Assembly (NCBI GenBank): GCA_022560555.1 | Contig: JADFSZ010000119.1 | Location: 1-5,658, forward strand | From: PVC group bacterium | GTDB taxonomy: Bacteria; GCA-001730085; JADFSZ01 | Reading direction: 5' to 3' | DNA: 5,658 nucleotides | Part shown: piece after piece, positions 5,587 to 5,658 of the stretch | Layout of the letters: each line of letters opens with the position of its first letter | Numbering within the stretch: the stretch's first letter is position 1 | The notes under the pieces: generated by a model | Databases searched by the model: none | What the model saw: the letters and a program-made list of their open reading frames with translations, nothing else | What the model was told of the DNA's origin: nothing | Made by a program: the position numbers and the translations under genes

Positions 5587-5658
5587 ATGGAAAAAAGCAC
5601 ATATATAAAAGACTTCAATGTTGGAAAGCGGGTTAAAGATGGTATTCTATTAAAGTAT
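5587..5658 (+). CDS. Start of a gene cut by the window edge; possible OB-fold/HD-domain 3'-5' exoribonuclease (YhaM-like)
   Basis: Only 24 codons are visible, from the ATG to the last base of the window. The frame stays open and reads TYIKDFNVGKRVKDGILLKY after the first four residues. This resembles the N-terminal OB-fold strand of YhaM-type proteins, which typically begin with a pattern like 'yIkdl..Gd.V...fLlk' and continue into an HD-domain phosphohydrolase that trims RNA or DNA from the 3' end. The resemblance is from memory and covers a short stretch, so another OB-fold nucleic-acid-binding protein is equally possible. The gene starts 10 bases after the ATPase stop with a usable ribosome-binding site, so it is probably part of the same transcription unit. 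Confidence 0.6.
   Translation, partial: MEKSTYIKDFNVGKRVKDGILLKY

Overview
The window carries the core of a bacterial type II (dissociated) fatty-acid synthesis cluster, followed by a type IV pilus ATPase gene. All genes are on the + strand. The order is fabH (5' end cut by the window edge), fabD, fabG, acpP, fabF, a PilT/PilU-family retraction ATPase (PilU-like), and the first 24 codons of a further gene whose N-terminus resembles the OB-fold start of YhaM-type HD-domain 3'-5' exoribonucleases. Each enzyme shows its expected catalytic residues and near-normal family length. No gene looks broken.

Organism: the separate fab enzymes, Shine-Dalgarno sites of the AAGGAGG type and a type IVa pilus motor ATPase indicate a bacterium, probably with a Gram-negative-type envelope. 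Base composition looks moderate by eye, with AT-rich gaps between genes. The combination would suit a deep-branching environmental lineage such as Omnitrophota or a Desulfobacterota-like group. That is only an impression; the sequence does not prove a taxon.

Layout: fabH (to 955) is separated from the rest by a 205-base gap (956-1160). This gap is the only stretch that coding does not explain. It holds a perfect 25-base palindrome that starts on the last base of the fabH stop codon. Directly after that comes a degenerate tandem array of heptamers (consensus GTTCGGA, 981-1015). A second array of the reverse-complement heptamer (TCCGAAC, 1070-1097) follows. A short upstream reading frame (1105-1164) then overlaps the GTG start of fabD by 4 bases. 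From fabD to fabF the genes are closely spaced (39, 48 and 13 bases), and no terminator-like hairpin was seen between them. The pilus ATPase follows fabF after 38 bases and the last gene follows after 10 bases, so 1161-5658 reads as one likely transcription unit.

How it works together: FabD loads malonyl onto the AcpP phosphopantetheine arm. FabH condenses acetyl-CoA with malonyl-ACP to start a chain. FabG reduces the 3-ketoacyl-ACP, and FabF performs the later condensations. The dehydratase (FabZ/FabA), enoyl reductase and acetyl-CoA carboxylase genes are not in this window. The PilU-like ATPase belongs to a different process (pilus retraction) and is probably only a transcriptional neighbour.

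I found no convincing undescribed system. The most unusual sequence is the repeat-rich fabH-fabD gap.
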